From assembly GCF_001953955.1 (NCBI RefSeq), contig NZ_CP019301.1, positions 388,501 through 452,500 on the forward strand: a DNA stretch of 64,000 nt, in the 5' to 3' direction. The DNA comes from Prevotella intermedia ATCC 25611 = DSM 20706. GTDB taxonomy: Bacteria > Bacteroidota > Bacteroidia > Bacteroidales > Bacteroidaceae. The position numbers and the translations under genes were made by a program. The notes under the pieces were generated by a model, which searched no databases, had not been told where the DNA came from, and saw only the letters and a program-made list of their open reading frames with translations. How positions within the stretch are numbered: the first letter of the stretch is position 1; every line of letters begins with the position of its first letter. Below, in pieces: positions 28,138 through 37,525 of the stretch.

Positions 28138-31100
28138 TTGAAGAAACTGAGGACTTTTATTCGATGGAGCGTATGGACCGCAATTGGGCTATACTTGCTT
28201 ATTATTATATTGTTACACCTGCCTTCCGTACAGCATTTCGTGGGTACGCAGGTTGCAAATGCACTCACCGAAAAACTTGGAACAAAGGTTCAGGTGGGAC
28301 GCATCGACCTTGGATTCTTAAACCATTTCATTGTAGACGGATTGGTTGTAAACGACCAAAAAGGCAAGCAAATGGCAAAGGCATCGCGCATTGCCACAAA
28401 GATAGACCTATGGACGCTCATCAGCGAGGGCAAAGTGCGTATATCGTCGGCACAGGTTTTCGGTCTGAACGCCCTACTCTATCGCACCTCGCCAAGCGAA
28501 AAGCCCAACTTCCAGTTCGTCATCGACTCGTTAGCATCGCGCGATACAACGCACCACATCCCTTTAGACCTTCGCATTCAAAGCCTTATTATCCGCCACA
28601 GCAATGTGCGTTACGACCTTCTTTCTGCGCCTATCACACGCAACAAGCTGAACCTTAACCACCTCAACGTTAAGGATATATCGGGACACATCAACTTAAA
28701 CACCCTCACCGACGACCATATCGACGCCACCGTTCGCAACCTTTCGTTTGCTGAAGCGTCAGGATTGGACGTGCGCAAACTGCACCTACGCTTGAAGATG
28801 GACAAGCAACAGGCAGAGATAAACGACCTGCTCGTTCAGCTCCCACAGTCGAAAATCAACATACCTTTATATATAGCACGCTTCAACGACAAAGCGACAA
28901 TACCCGATTTCGGTACTGCCCACCATCAAGTGCGCATAGAAAAGTCGTATCTGACGCCTGCCGACATTGCCTGTCTGCTACCGTCTTTAAAGACTTTCAA
29001 CCACAAACTGTACCTCAACACCAACATTTCGGGAACGGCTGACAAACTGAAATTGAACACGCTTGCGCTGCGCTACGGCAGGGGCGACATCGTGGCGAAC
29101 CTCAAAGGGTCGCTCGCACACCTTACCACACAACCTGCTTGGAACATCAACGCACAGACCATTCAAGTGAAAAACAGCCTTATCCAGCAGATAAACAAGG
29201 CTTTCCGACTGAACCTGCCCGCCGAAGTTCTGCGCTTGGGCGACCTTCGTTTCAAAGGAAAGGTGCAAGGAACGCACGGCAACCACCACGCAAAGGGCAC
29301 ACTTGCCCTCGTGCACGGCAATGCCGACATAGACTTCTCGCTCCGTGGACGGAACATAAAAGCTGAACTGCACACGCAGCGTTTCACCATTGGCAACATT
29401 CTTACCTCTGCGCAACTTGGCACCGTTGTCGCCGATATTAAGGTGGAAACCACCACCGACCTGCGCTACATCTACGCCAAGGGTGTCGTGCCACGGTTCG
29501 ACTACAACGGCTATACCTATCGCAACATTGCCATAGACGGCAACTATACCAACGATATATTCAGCGGAAAAGCCTCTATCAACGACCCGAACGGCAAAAT
29601 AAGCATTGACGGAACGGTGGGAAACATTCGCAAATTCATCGAACAGAAAGGCAAAATAGCCGTAAATGCCCGCATTGATGCCGACCGACTGAATCTGCAC
29701 AATATGCATATCACCGAAGCATTGGGCAACCGAACCCTCTCGTTCCATGCGACATTGGAAGGCAGCAGTGCGTCGATTGACGACCTTATCGGCAAACTCA
29801 CGCTCGACAACTTTGCCACGCAAGAGGCAAACAACCGCAGCATTGAACTGAACTACTTGGAGCTAACGGCAGCCAACAAGCTTATGGGCAAGTCGATAGA
29901 ACTGCAATCCGACTTCGGCACAGCTTCCATTTCTGGACGCTTCAACTACTCTACGCTCGTGCAAAGCGTAAAGAACGTGATTGGTGCCTACCTCCCTGCC
30001 CTTGTGGGAGCACCGCAGCGATGGGGCAAAACCGCAAGCAAGAATGCGTTCCACATATCAGCCAACATCACAAACACACAACTTTTGCACGATTTGACGA
30101 ACCTTAAAATCGGCATCACGCCCCATATCCAAGTTATGGGCGATGTGGACGAAGCCCGCAACACGCTGTCGCTCAACATCGCAGCACCACAGGCAGACTA
30201 TGCTGGCTACCACTTTGAGAACCTCGAAGTAGACCTTTCCACGCCCAACCATACCTTGGACATCGCTCTGAAAGGCGAATGGGTAGACAAGGCAGACCGC
30301 CGCCTCGCACTGCAAATCAACGGAACAGCTGCAAACAACGCACTCAACACGCTGTCGTCGTTCAACGCTTTCGCACAGAAAACCTTCTTGGGACAAATCA
30401 ATTGTATTGCACAATTCGAACGACAGGGCAGCAAATTAGCTACCCATCTGCACTTTGCGCCCTCAGCAATACGCATCGACACCATCGAACTGCAGGTGCA
30501 GCCATCGGAACTTACCTATGCTCACAACAACTTAGACATAAAGCACTTCGAGCTATCGAACAAGGAACAGCACATTATCGTGAACGGACAGACATCTGGA
30601 AACACTTCCGACTCGCTCACCGTGCAACTCAAAGACATCGACGTGCCTTACATCTTAGACCTCGTAAACTTCCACAGCGTGTCGTTCGGTGGGCTTGCTT
30701 CGGGCGAAGTGGTGCTGAAATCGGTATTCACCAACCCACAAGCGTATGCCGACCTCGTTGTAAGACAGTTCCAATTTGAACGAGGCGACATGGGAACGCT
30801 CTATGCACAAGCCAATTACAACAACAACGAGGGACGCATAAACATCGACGCAAAGGCGATAGACGGCGACGCATCGACCGACATTGGCGGCTATGTAGAT
30901 TTGCGAAACAGCCGCATAAACCTGCCCATCTATGCCCACGGCACGCGCCTTACCTTCCTGAAGCACTTCTGCGGTGCATTTATGGACAAGATTAAATTGC
31001 ACGGAGATGGTTGGATAAAGGTGGTAGGACCGCTATCCGACGTAAATCTTGAGGGCGATATGCTGGCTTCGGGCTCTGTGCGCATTACGCCATTGGGCAC

Positions 31101-32580
31101 CACCTACACCGTCAAAGACGGCCGTGTGCTGCTCATTCCGAACGAAATCAGCTTCGACCGCATCACCATTGCCGATGCCGAAGGGCACACAGGTATGCTT
31201 ACGGGCGGACTCCACCACCAAGCACTGCGCAATCTGACGTTCGACATAGACGTGCAAACCAACAATCTGCTGGCATACAATTTCCCCCGTGAGGCATCGT
31301 CGGGCACATTCTGGGGGCGTGTATATGGCACTGGCAAATGTGCAATCATCGGTCGTGAGAACGAAGTAACGATGAATATAAATATGACACCGAACCGCAA
31401 CTCGTACATTACCTACAATGCGGCAAAGAATACCATCGACGAAAACTCGTTCATTCGTTGGCGTGATATGACGCCCGACTCGCTGCGACCAGTGCTCCGA
31501 CAAGATACTGTGTGGCTGAAACGCAACACCGAAAACGGCTACAACAAGAAAATATCAAGCGACCTGCACGTGAACTTCCTCATAAACACCACGCCCGACT
31601 TTACGCTTGGCGTGCTGATGGACGAGGCAACAGGCGACAACATCGCACTGAACGGTTCGGGCGTAATCCGTGCTACCTATTATAATAAGGGCGCATTCCA
31701 GCTTTTCGGCAACTACAACATCAGCCGAGGCAGCTACAACCTTACCATTCAGAACATCATAAAACGACAATTCACCTTCGGCGATGGCTCGCTCATTGCC
31801 TTCGGTGGCGACCCATTTGCCGCAGCACTGAAGCTGAAAGGGCACTACACGCTGAATTCCGTGCCTCTTTCCGACCTGCAAATGGGCAATTCGTTCCGCT
31901 CCAACAACACCAAGGTAGACTGTCTGCTCGACATCAACGGTACGCCCGAAAACCCATCAATAACGTTCGGACTCGACTTGCCCGAACTTTCTTCCGACGC
32001 AAAGCAGATGGTGCTGTCGGTATTGAACTCCGAGCAAGACCTTAACCAGCAGGCGTTGTACCTCCTGGCTGTGGGCAGATTTTATCCGCAAGCAGCAAAC
32101 AACGCTGCCCCCCGTGAACCTAACCAGATAGGACAAGCCTCGCTCGTTATGCAGAGCATCTTGTCGGGAACGCTCTCACAGCAAATCAACACCGTGCTGT
32201 CGAACGTTATAAACGACAACCACTGGAACTTTGGCGCAAACATAGCCACAGGTAACGATGGTTTCAGCAATGCCGAGTACGAAGGCATACTCTCGGGCAG
32301 CCTGCTCAACAACCGCCTGCTCATCAACGGCGAGTTCGGTTATCGCGACAACGTTGCCACCAACACATCGGCATTCATCGGCGATTTCGACATCAAGTAT
32401 CTGTTCGTGCCGAACGGCAATATGGCACTGAACTTCTACAACCGTGCCAACGACCGCTACTTCACGCGCAACTCGCTGAACACACAGGGGCTCGGCGTTA
32501 TTATGAAGAAAGACTTCACCTACTTCAAGGAGTTGTTCAAGCGGAAAAAGAAAAAGAAGAAAGAACCTCAAAAGCAATAG
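28138..32580 (+). CDS. TamB-like translocation/assembly module protein (AsmA-like, very large)
   Basis: 1480 residues. One N-terminal signal anchor (TAIGLYLLIIILLH, about 15-28) is followed by a long periplasmic region rich in alternating beta-strands and ending in a TamB (DUF490) domain over the last 350-400 residues, with NYNISRGSYNLTIQNI and DLPELSSDAKQMVLSVLNSEQDLNQQ-like family blocks. TamB proteins span the periplasm, support outer-membrane biogenesis and probably carry lipid between membranes. The start codon is TTG: no in-frame ATG occurs until about codon 79, which would remove the anchor. The promoter -7 box ends eight bases before that codon, so the message may be leaderless. The C-terminal lysine cluster (KRKKKKKKE) is unusual. 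Confidence 0.88.
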   Translation: MKKLRTFIRWSVWTAIGLYLLIIILLHLPSVQHFVGTQVANALTEKLGTKVQVGRIDLGFLNHFIVDGLVVNDQKGKQMAKASRIATKIDLWTLISEGKVRISSAQVFGLNALLYRTSPSEKPNFQFVIDSLASRDTTHHIPLDLRIQSLIIRHSNVRYDLLSAPITRNKLNLNHLNVKDISGHINLNTLTDDHIDATVRNLSFAEASGLDVRKLHLRLKMDKQQAEINDLLVQLPQSKINIPLYIARFNDKATIPDFGTAHHQVRIEKSYLTPADIACLLPSLKTFNHKLYLNTNISGTADKLKLNTLALRYGRGDIVANLKGSLAHLTTQPAWNINAQTIQVKNSLIQQINKAFRLNLPAEVLRLGDLRFKGKVQGTHGNHHAKGTLALVHGNADIDFSLRGRNIKAELHTQRFTIGNILTSAQLGTVVADIKVETTTDLRYIYAKGVVPRFDYNGYTYRNIAIDGNYTNDIFSGKASINDPNGKISIDGTVGNIRKFIEQKGKIAVNARIDADRLNLHNMHITEALGNRTLSFHATLEGSSASIDDLIGKLTLDNFATQEANNRSIELNYLELTAANKLMGKSIELQSDFGTASISGRFNYSTLVQSVKNVIGAYLPALVGAPQRWGKTASKNAFHISANITNTQLLHDLTNLKIGITPHIQVMGDVDEARNTLSLNIAAPQADYAGYHFENLEVDLSTPNHTLDIALKGEWVDKADRRLALQINGTAANNALNTLSSFNAFAQKTFLGQINCIAQFERQGSKLATHLHFAPSAIRIDTIELQVQPSELTYAHNNLDIKHFELSNKEQHIIVNGQTSGNTSDSLTVQLKDIDVPYILDLVNFHSVSFGGLASGEVVLKSVFTNPQAYADLVVRQFQFERGDMGTLYAQANYNNNEGRINIDAKAIDGDASTDIGGYVDLRNSRINLPIYAHGTRLTFLKHFCGAFMDKIKLHGDGWIKVVGPLSDVNLEGDMLASGSVRITPLGTTYTVKDGRVLLIPNEISFDRITIADAEGHTGMLTGGLHHQALRNLTFDIDVQTNNLLAYNFPREASSGTFWGRVYGTGKCAIIGRENEVTMNINMTPNRNSYITYNAAKNTIDENSFIRWRDMTPDSLRPVLRQDTVWLKRNTENGYNKKISSDLHVNFLINTTPDFTLGVLMDEATGDNIALNGSGVIRATYYNKGAFQLFGNYNISRGSYNLTIQNIIKRQFTFGDGSLIAFGGDPFAAALKLKGHYTLNSVPLSDLQMGNSFRSNNTKVDCLLDINGTPENPSITFGLDLPELSSDAKQMVLSVLNSEQDLNQQALYLLAVGRFYPQAANNAAPREPNQIGQASLVMQSILSGTLSQQINTVLSNVINDNHWNFGANIATGNDGFSNAEYEGILSGSLLNNRLLINGEFGYRDNVATNTSAFIGDFDIKYLFVPNGNMALNFYNRANDRYFTRNSLNTQGLGVIMKKDFTYFKELFKRKKKKKKEPQKQ

Positions 32581-32611
32581 TTTTCTAACACCCAAGCAAA
32601 GCAAGGTCATC

Positions 32612-32655
32612 TTAAAATTCTAGAAAAACTAGAATCCTCTAGAAGTTCTAGCACT
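32612..32655. repeat. CTAG-rich palindromic tract
   Basis: TTCTAGAA, ACTAGAAT, TCTAGAAG and GTTCTAGC follow one another beside repeat copy E. Confidence 0.7.
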
Positions 32656-32676
32656 AAACCTAACAATAGCCTTAAC

Positions 32677-32740
32677 TTTGTAAAGATAATTTCTTTAAAA
32701 AACGGTAATTTCGATTTGGCATTGCGAAAGCGGCTGTTTG
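32677..32740 (-). repeat. Modular intergenic repeat, copy E, cut by an insertion element
   Basis: The TTTGTAAAGATAATT end and the third module (GAAAGCGGCTG) are present, then homology stops at GCTGTTT where the IS256-type end begins. The rest of the repeat is not found on the far side of the element. Confidence 0.8.
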
Positions 32741-33952
32741 CGGGTAGTGTCCTTAAAAGTGTGTAATTCATCTTTCTTTTCTCTGTACTTCCACTGCTTT
32801 TTTATTCTTTTCTTTCCAGCTTTTGAATTGATATATTCTCCTGCCATATGTCGTCTTTGTTTCCTCCATCGCCACCGCTGCCAGTAGGAAGATGACGGAT
32901 TTCTCCGAGGGCATGGAGGTTCTCATATTGATGGTTCTCTTGTACTTCCTGTTGAGCCTTTCAATCCAATTGGTCGTATATATGCACCTCTGCACTTGGG
33001 CTGGGAAGTCCATGTACGTGAAGTAGGCACTGTTGCGCTCGGCCTTGTACCTTCTCAAGGCAGGGTACTTGCTTTCCCATTTCTCGACAAAGGTAATGAA
33101 TTCTTCGTATCCCTCGAAGGATTTCATCTCGTTGTTCTCCAATGGGAACACCTCGCTGAGCTGCTGAGCCACTGCCAGTTTGTCTTTATGGGACACGCTG
33201 CCAAGTATCTGTCGCTTGACGTGTGCCACGCAGAACTGGTGTGCGGAACCAGGGAAGGCCGCACAGACGGCATTCTCTATGCCTTGCAACGCATCGGAAA
33301 CGACTAAGTCTATCTGCCCGACGCCTCTTTGCCTCAATGCCTCAAGCTCGTCTTTCCAGCACAGGGCACCCTCAGTGGGGTGATTGACAACGGTGAGCAC
33401 CTCCCTGCTGCCGTCCTCCCCCCCAGAATGGTATAGTAGGCCTCCTTGGACACCTGCCTGTCCCTGCGGGTGGAGATAAAGGTGGCATCAATGTAGACGG
33501 CCAGGTTGTGGGAGGACAGGCTGCGGCCGAGCCACCGTTCGACGTCATCACGGCAGCTGCCAGCAAGATGCGACACCTGCTGCTTGCTGTAGGCACGGCC
33601 ATAGACACAGTCAGAAATCTCGCCTATCTGCTCAGTGGTGACCCCTTGGTGTAGAGGAGGCCAGAACAATCTGGCACGTTCCTCGCTTTCGTTGCGTATC
33701 AACCCCAAGAGAACGGGATAGAAGTTCCCGCTGCGGCTGCGCGGAATACGGAGCGAGAACTCAAAGCCATGACTGTACCAACGACGGAGACGGAAGCCGT
33801 TGCACTGCTCATGGGCATTCCCACTGACGAACAACTCACGTTCATGAAACATCAGAGAGTTCATAATTAAAGACTGGAGAGTGACAAAACCCTCGCTACT
33901 ACTTGTGTAATTCGAAAGAATTTCCGAAATTTGCGAATCTGTGTATGCACAT
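32741..33952 (-). mobile_element. Truncated IS256-family element
   Basis: The left boundary carries a terminal sequence GTAGTGTCCTTAAAAGTG that matches a second copy near 45.56 kb (GTACTGTCCTATAAAAGTG). No complementary inverted repeat is found on the right side, where homology to the 45.6-kb remnant ends inside the first codons of the transposase. The element is therefore missing its transposase-proximal end and promoter. Confidence 0.7.
32768..33936 (-). pseudogene. IS256-family transposase, frameshifted and 5'-truncated
   Basis: A mutator-type DDE transposase split over two frames. The 5' part runs from SQISEILSNYTSS (before the later ATG at 33864) to YYTILGG and carries the first catalytic aspartate in VYIDATF. 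The 3' part starts at about LTVVNHPTEGALCW and carries the second aspartate (VVSDALQGI), the HQFCVAHVKRQ block and the glutamate in TTNWIERLNR. The break falls at a run of seven G residues (minus strand, 33418-33424), a typical slippage site. Together they would give about 390 residues, the usual size. IS256 elements are not known to rely on programmed frameshifting, so I treat it as inactive; an assembly error in the G-run is the alternative. Confidence 0.82.
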
Positions 33953-33982
33953 AATGTTCATGTGCGTTTCAGAAAGTTCTGT

Positions 33983-34585
33983 TTAGAGCTTGAACTTATA
34001 ACCAAGTGTAATCTGGAACACAGAATTTTTCTCGTCATCGTCGTTAGCAACCTTTGATACTCCCCAATTGTAACGAGCATCGAGCTGGAAGTTGGCATAC
34101 TCATAAGAAAGACCTACGGGGATAGAGAAGTCTACTGACTTTACATCTTCCACATCTCCTGTTGTTTTTCTTGTGCGGCCTGCAGCTGTTTCCTTATGCT
34201 CTAACTTAGCAGTAACATTGAAACCTGGCTGTACACCTAACTTAACTGCCAAACCTTTAGCCACGTAAACATTAGCAAGAATAGGTACGTTGATGTAGTC
34301 CAACTTTAAAGTCTGTGCAACGTCTACACCACCTCTTACCCAGCTTAACTTTGTACCCTGCTGAGAATAAATAGCACCTGCTGAGAGAGAGAAGATGTCA
34401 GAAACCTGATATTCTGCCTCTAAACCAGCTGCAAGGCCAATGCGTGGGTCTGTGCCGTCTATGTCTGTAATGTTTGAAATGTTCAGACCAACTTTAGGTT
34501 GCAAGTTAATGGAACCAACTGCGAATTGTGCATAAGCACCCACAGAAGCAAGCATGATAGCTGCTGTTAAGATGATTTTTTTCAT
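33983..34585 (-). CDS. Small outer-membrane beta-barrel protein, paralogue 1
   Basis: 200 residues with a signal peptide (MKKIILTAAIMLASVGAYAQ) and an eight-stranded porin/OmpA-like barrel pattern of the Bacteroidota outer-membrane beta-barrel families, ending in QITLGYKFKL, a typical C-terminal strand. Inserted by the BAM machinery. It is a close paralogue of the next gene upstream, made by a tandem duplication. A TACATTTG -7 box lies about 45 bases ahead of the start. Function beyond membrane insertion is not evident. Confidence 0.78.
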   Translation of the reverse strand: MKKIILTAAIMLASVGAYAQFAVGSINLQPKVGLNISNITDIDGTDPRIGLAAGLEAEYQVSDIFSLSAGAIYSQQGTKLSWVRGGVDVAQTLKLDYINVPILANVYVAKGLAVKLGVQPGFNVTAKLEHKETAAGRTRKTTGDVEDVKSVDFSIPVGLSYEYANFQLDARYNWGVSKVANDDDEKNSVFQITLGYKFKL

Positions 34586-34628
34586 TTTACTTTAGTTTTT
34601 ATGAATTGTAAATTAACTGAATACGATG

Positions 34629-34636
34629 CAAATGTA
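34629..34636 (-). promoter_or_regulatory. -7 box of barrel paralogue 1
   Basis: TACATTTG on the minus strand; the same box and spacing precede paralogue 2. Confidence 0.6.
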
Positions 34637-34792
34637 CGTTTTTTTCTTCTATCATCAAATATTTTCATTGAAAAAAGGGTAAAAATAGTAAAAAAACAGT
34701 AAAGATTAAATTGGCTGATTTTTTATTATATAGCAAACGCCCGCCTACTCGGAGCGAGTTGGGCGGACGTGTTAGTGTGTGTTAGAAGCGAG

Positions 34793-34922
34793 TGTTTTTG
34801 TCTTATATTCTTCAAGATGGCGAGCAACTGAACTCAAACCATCTGAACGGTAGATATAAACAAACGCTCGTTGGGGATATGAATGAAACGAAAGATAAAG
34901 CCTGCGTTCATCATATCAAAGT
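34793..34922 (-). pseudogene. Decayed duplicate of the 3' end of pepD
   Basis: Matches the last 45 or so codons of pepD with several substitutions and small changes, beginning with the stop-proximal ATTCTTCAAGATGGCGAGCAA segment. It sits between the two barrel genes, next to a copy of the hairpin that follows pepD. It is the left-over edge of a tandem duplication unit of about 965 bp. Confidence 0.75.
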
Positions 34923-34941
34923 ACGCTGCAGACAGTTCTGT

Positions 34942-35550
34942 TTACAGCTTGAACTTGTAACCAAGTGTGATTTGGAGTACAGAGTTTTTACTGTTACTGT
35001 CAGAATCATCAATAAACTTTGTTAAACCCCAGTTGTAACGAGCATCAAACAGGATGTTGGCATACTCGTAAGAAAAACCTACTGGGATAGAGACGTCTAC
35101 TGAGTTAAGACCTTTAACATCGCCCGATACCTTGTTTGTAATGCCACCTATTGTTTGCTTGTATTCTGCCTTAGAGGCTACATTGAAGCCTGGCTGGATA
35201 CCTAGCTTTACTGCCAAGCCCTTAGCCACATAGACGTTAGCAAGGATAGGTACGTTGATGTAGTCCAACTTAAAAGTTAGCGTACCGTCTATATCATCTG
35301 TAGAAATACCAGTCTTTGCACCTTGCTGAGAATAAATAGCACCTAATGAGAGAGAGAAGATATCGGTTACCTGAAATTCTGCCTCTAAACCAGTTGCAAG
35401 ACCAATGCGTGAGTCTGGACCATCTGCGTCTGTGATATTTGCAATGTTCACGCCAACTTTAGGTTGTAAGCTAATAGAACCAACTGAATATTGTGCATAA
35501 GCACCTACAGACGCAAGCATGATAACTGTTGATAAGATAATCTTTTTCAT
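34942..35550 (-). CDS. Small outer-membrane beta-barrel protein, paralogue 2
   Basis: 202 residues, closely similar to paralogue 1 along its whole length: same signal peptide form (MKKIILSTVIMLASVGAYAQ), same NVYVAKGLAVKLG core and C-terminal strand ITLGYKFKL. The differences concentrate in the segments expected to be extracellular loops (around residues 75-90 and 130-150), as is usual when barrel paralogues diverge under surface selection. It has its own TACATTTG -7 box and lies downstream of the pepD hairpin. Confidence 0.78.
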   Translation of the reverse strand: MKKIILSTVIMLASVGAYAQYSVGSISLQPKVGVNIANITDADGPDSRIGLATGLEAEFQVTDIFSLSLGAIYSQQGAKTGISTDDIDGTLTFKLDYINVPILANVYVAKGLAVKLGIQPGFNVASKAEYKQTIGGITNKVSGDVKGLNSVDVSIPVGFSYEYANILFDARYNWGLTKFIDDSDSNSKNSVLQITLGYKFKL

Positions 35551-35594
35551 TTTTACTTTGGTTTTAATGAGTTATTATTTAATTGAATTCAATG

Positions 35595-35602
35595 CAAATG
35601 TA
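35595..35602 (-). promoter_or_regulatory. -7 box of barrel paralogue 2
   Basis: TACATTTG on the minus strand, about 45 bases before the start. Confidence 0.6.
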
Positions 35603-35704
35603 GATTTTTTTTATTTTATTATCAAATATTTTTCATTAAAATAAAGTTAAAAATAACAAAAAGCAATAGGGGTAAAATCGGTTGATTCCTTATTATACAG
35701 CAAA

Positions 35705-35737
35705 CGCCCGCCTACTCGGAGCGAGTTGGGCGGGCGC
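35705..35737 (-). terminator. Hairpin after pepD
   Basis: GCCCGCC and GGCGGGC arms around a 15-base loop, with GTTTGCTGTATAAT after it. A near-identical copy lies at about 34740-34772. Confidence 0.6.
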
Positions 35738-35769
35738 ATTTATGTGTGTTTTTAAGAAGCGAGTGCCTT

Positions 35770-37221
35770 TTATCTTACATTCTTCAAGATGGCGAGCAAG
35801 TGGTCCCAAACCATCTGTACGGTAGGAATAAGCAAACGCTCGTCGGGGGTATGAACGAAACGAAGGGTAGGACCAACGCTCATCATATCCACGTTTGGAT
35901 ACTTCTCTGATATGAGTCCGCATTCCAAACCTGCGTGAATGCCGAGCACCTGTGGTTCTTTGTTGAAGAGTTTCTTGTATTCCTCTACGGCAACTTCCAC
36001 GAGTTTAGAGTTCGGATTCATCTTCCAGCCAGGGTATGCGTCGTGCTGGCAGATTTCCGCACCAGCCATTTCGAAGCAAGCCTTGATGGTATTTGCCATA
36101 TTGGTGAGTGCACTTGGCACGTTAGAACGCTGCGAAGCAATAACCGTGATTGCGTTCTCTTCGGTCTTTACCACAGCTACGTTGCTCGAAGTCTCTACCA
36201 TATAGGCGATAGCTTCGTCCTGACAGTTGGTCAAAGGACCATTGTCTACAGCCTGAACAGCCATTACGATGCGGCGACCTACTTCTTTTTCAACCACTGG
36301 ACGAGCCTCTGTGCTCTCCATTCCCCATACTGCGTTAGGGTCAGACACGTGGTATTCTTCCTCAACACCCTTTGTAAAGATGTTCCAGTCTGCCATAACG
36401 TCTTCCTTCTTTGCCGACGGTACGGCGAAAACAACCTTACCATCGCGAGGTATTGCATTGTCTAACTTGCCAGAATTCCACTCTGCAAGGCGCAAGTCCA
36501 TCTTGCTTTGCTGCATATAAAGGAAGCGTCCGAGAATCTTGATAGCGTTCGCACGCTTCTTGTTAATGTCGTCGCCAGAGTGTCCGCCAATCAGTCCTTT
36601 AACGCTTGCCTCCATAAAGAAGTAGCCCGCAGGAGTGTCCTCGCGCTTGAATTTGAATACGCTGTCGGTGGCGATACCACCTGCACAGCTTACGAAAATC
36701 TGTCCTTCGTCTTCCGAATCGAGGTTGATAAGGTAGTCGCCTGTAAGCCAGCCCGGTTCCAAACCGAAGGCACCAGTCAGCCCGGTCTCCTCGTCTACGG
36801 TGAAAAGGCATTCTATTTTGCCGTGTTCAATATTGTCTGAATCGAGTACTGCAAGCTCATAAGCCACGCCAATACCGTCGTCAGCACCGAGTGTAGTGCC
36901 CTTTGCCTTGAGCCATTCGCCATCAACATAGGTCTGAATAGCGTCAGTGTGGAAGTTGAAATCCAAATCCACGAGCTTGTCGCACACCATGTCGATGTGG
37001 CTTTGCAGTATTACGGTAGGTGCGTTTTCCATACCTTTGGTTGCAGGCTTCGTTATCAGCACGTTGCCTGTTTTGTCTACCTTGGTGTCCAAGTTGCGGC
37101 TCTTGCCAAACTCAACAAGGTATTCAATCATCTTTTCCTCGTGCTTTGATGGGCGAGGAATTTGGTTGATTTTCGCGAAATGCTCAAATACGCGAGCAGG
37201 TTTTAATTCCATGTTTGTCAT
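35770..37221 (-). CDS. pepD: Aminoacyl-histidine dipeptidase (PepD)
   Basis: Cytosolic M20-family zinc dipeptidase that splits Xaa-His and other dipeptides. 483 residues from MTNMELKPARVF; an ATG three codons later is also possible, and the longer frame upstream runs through the promoter. Metal-site blocks are LQSHIDMVCDK (His and Asp), TTLGADDGIGVAY, FTVDEETGLTGAFG (catalytic and metal Glu) and NLDSEDEG; IHAGLECGL is the conserved late segment. A clean TATCTTTG box gives a leader of about 55 bases. It fits the peptide-based metabolism implied by the two exported peptidases. Confidence 0.93.
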   Translation of the reverse strand: MTNMELKPARVFEHFAKINQIPRPSKHEEKMIEYLVEFGKSRNLDTKVDKTGNVLITKPATKGMENAPTVILQSHIDMVCDKLVDLDFNFHTDAIQTYVDGEWLKAKGTTLGADDGIGVAYELAVLDSDNIEHGKIECLFTVDEETGLTGAFGLEPGWLTGDYLINLDSEDEGQIFVSCAGGIATDSVFKFKREDTPAGYFFMEASVKGLIGGHSGDDINKKRANAIKILGRFLYMQQSKMDLRLAEWNSGKLDNAIPRDGKVVFAVPSAKKEDVMADWNIFTKGVEEEYHVSDPNAVWGMESTEARPVVEKEVGRRIVMAVQAVDNGPLTNCQDEAIAYMVETSSNVAVVKTEENAITVIASQRSNVPSALTNMANTIKACFEMAGAEICQHDAYPGWKMNPNSKLVEVAVEEYKKLFNKEPQVLGIHAGLECGLISEKYPNVDMMSVGPTLRFVHTPDERLLIPTVQMVWDHLLAILKNVR

Positions 37222-37236
37222 TTTTAATAGTATTTC

Positions 37237-37268
37237 TTTTGGTATATTCTTGATTTGTGTTACCTTTG
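37237..37268 (+). promoter_or_regulatory. Promoter of the 64-residue membrane protein gene
   Basis: TTTTG and TACCTTTG separated by 19 bases. The predicted start point lies within a few bases of that of the oppositely oriented pepD promoter. Confidence 0.65.
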
Positions 37269-37283
37269 CCAAAAATATAGATG

Positions 37284-37291
37284 CAAAGATA
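37284..37291 (-). promoter_or_regulatory. -7 box of pepD
   Basis: TATCTTTG on the minus strand. It overlaps the transcribed start region of the divergent small gene. Confidence 0.6.
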
Positions 37292-37297
37292 AGTAAA

Positions 37298-37492
37298 ATG
37301 GTTGAGACTTTACTGTTGAGTGTGTTAATAATTGCTATTGCAATGTTGTTGCTTTCCGTCAGAGTGCTTCTGAAGAAAGGCGCAAGTTTCCAGTCGCAAC
37401 ACATTCATGACAGCAAGTACCTGCGCAAAAAGGGAATTCATTGCGTTATCGACCAAGACAAAGAGGCACGTGCCGCCAACAAGGCATACTAA
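37298..37492 (+). CDS. Small single-span membrane protein
   Basis: 64 residues: one membrane helix (about 4-26, ETLLLSVLIIAIAMLLLSV) followed by a basic cytosolic tail with SKYLRKKGIHCVIDQDKEA. The open frame extends far upstream on the plus strand, but that part is antisense to pepD; the start chosen has a promoter of the right type 30 bases ahead. It is followed after 33 bases by the OmpH-like gene, so the two may be co-transcribed. I do not recognise a family with a known role. Confidence 0.65.
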   Translation: MVETLLLSVLIIAIAMLLLSVRVLLKKGASFQSQHIHDSKYLRKKGIHCVIDQDKEARAANKAY

Positions 37493-37525
37493 GAAACAAC
37501 GAATATTAATAAAAACAAAGATAAA

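Noticed and set aside
36947..37297. Upstream extension of the 64-residue membrane protein
   Set aside because: That part is antisense to pepD and runs through both promoters; the internal ATG has a promoter at the right distance.
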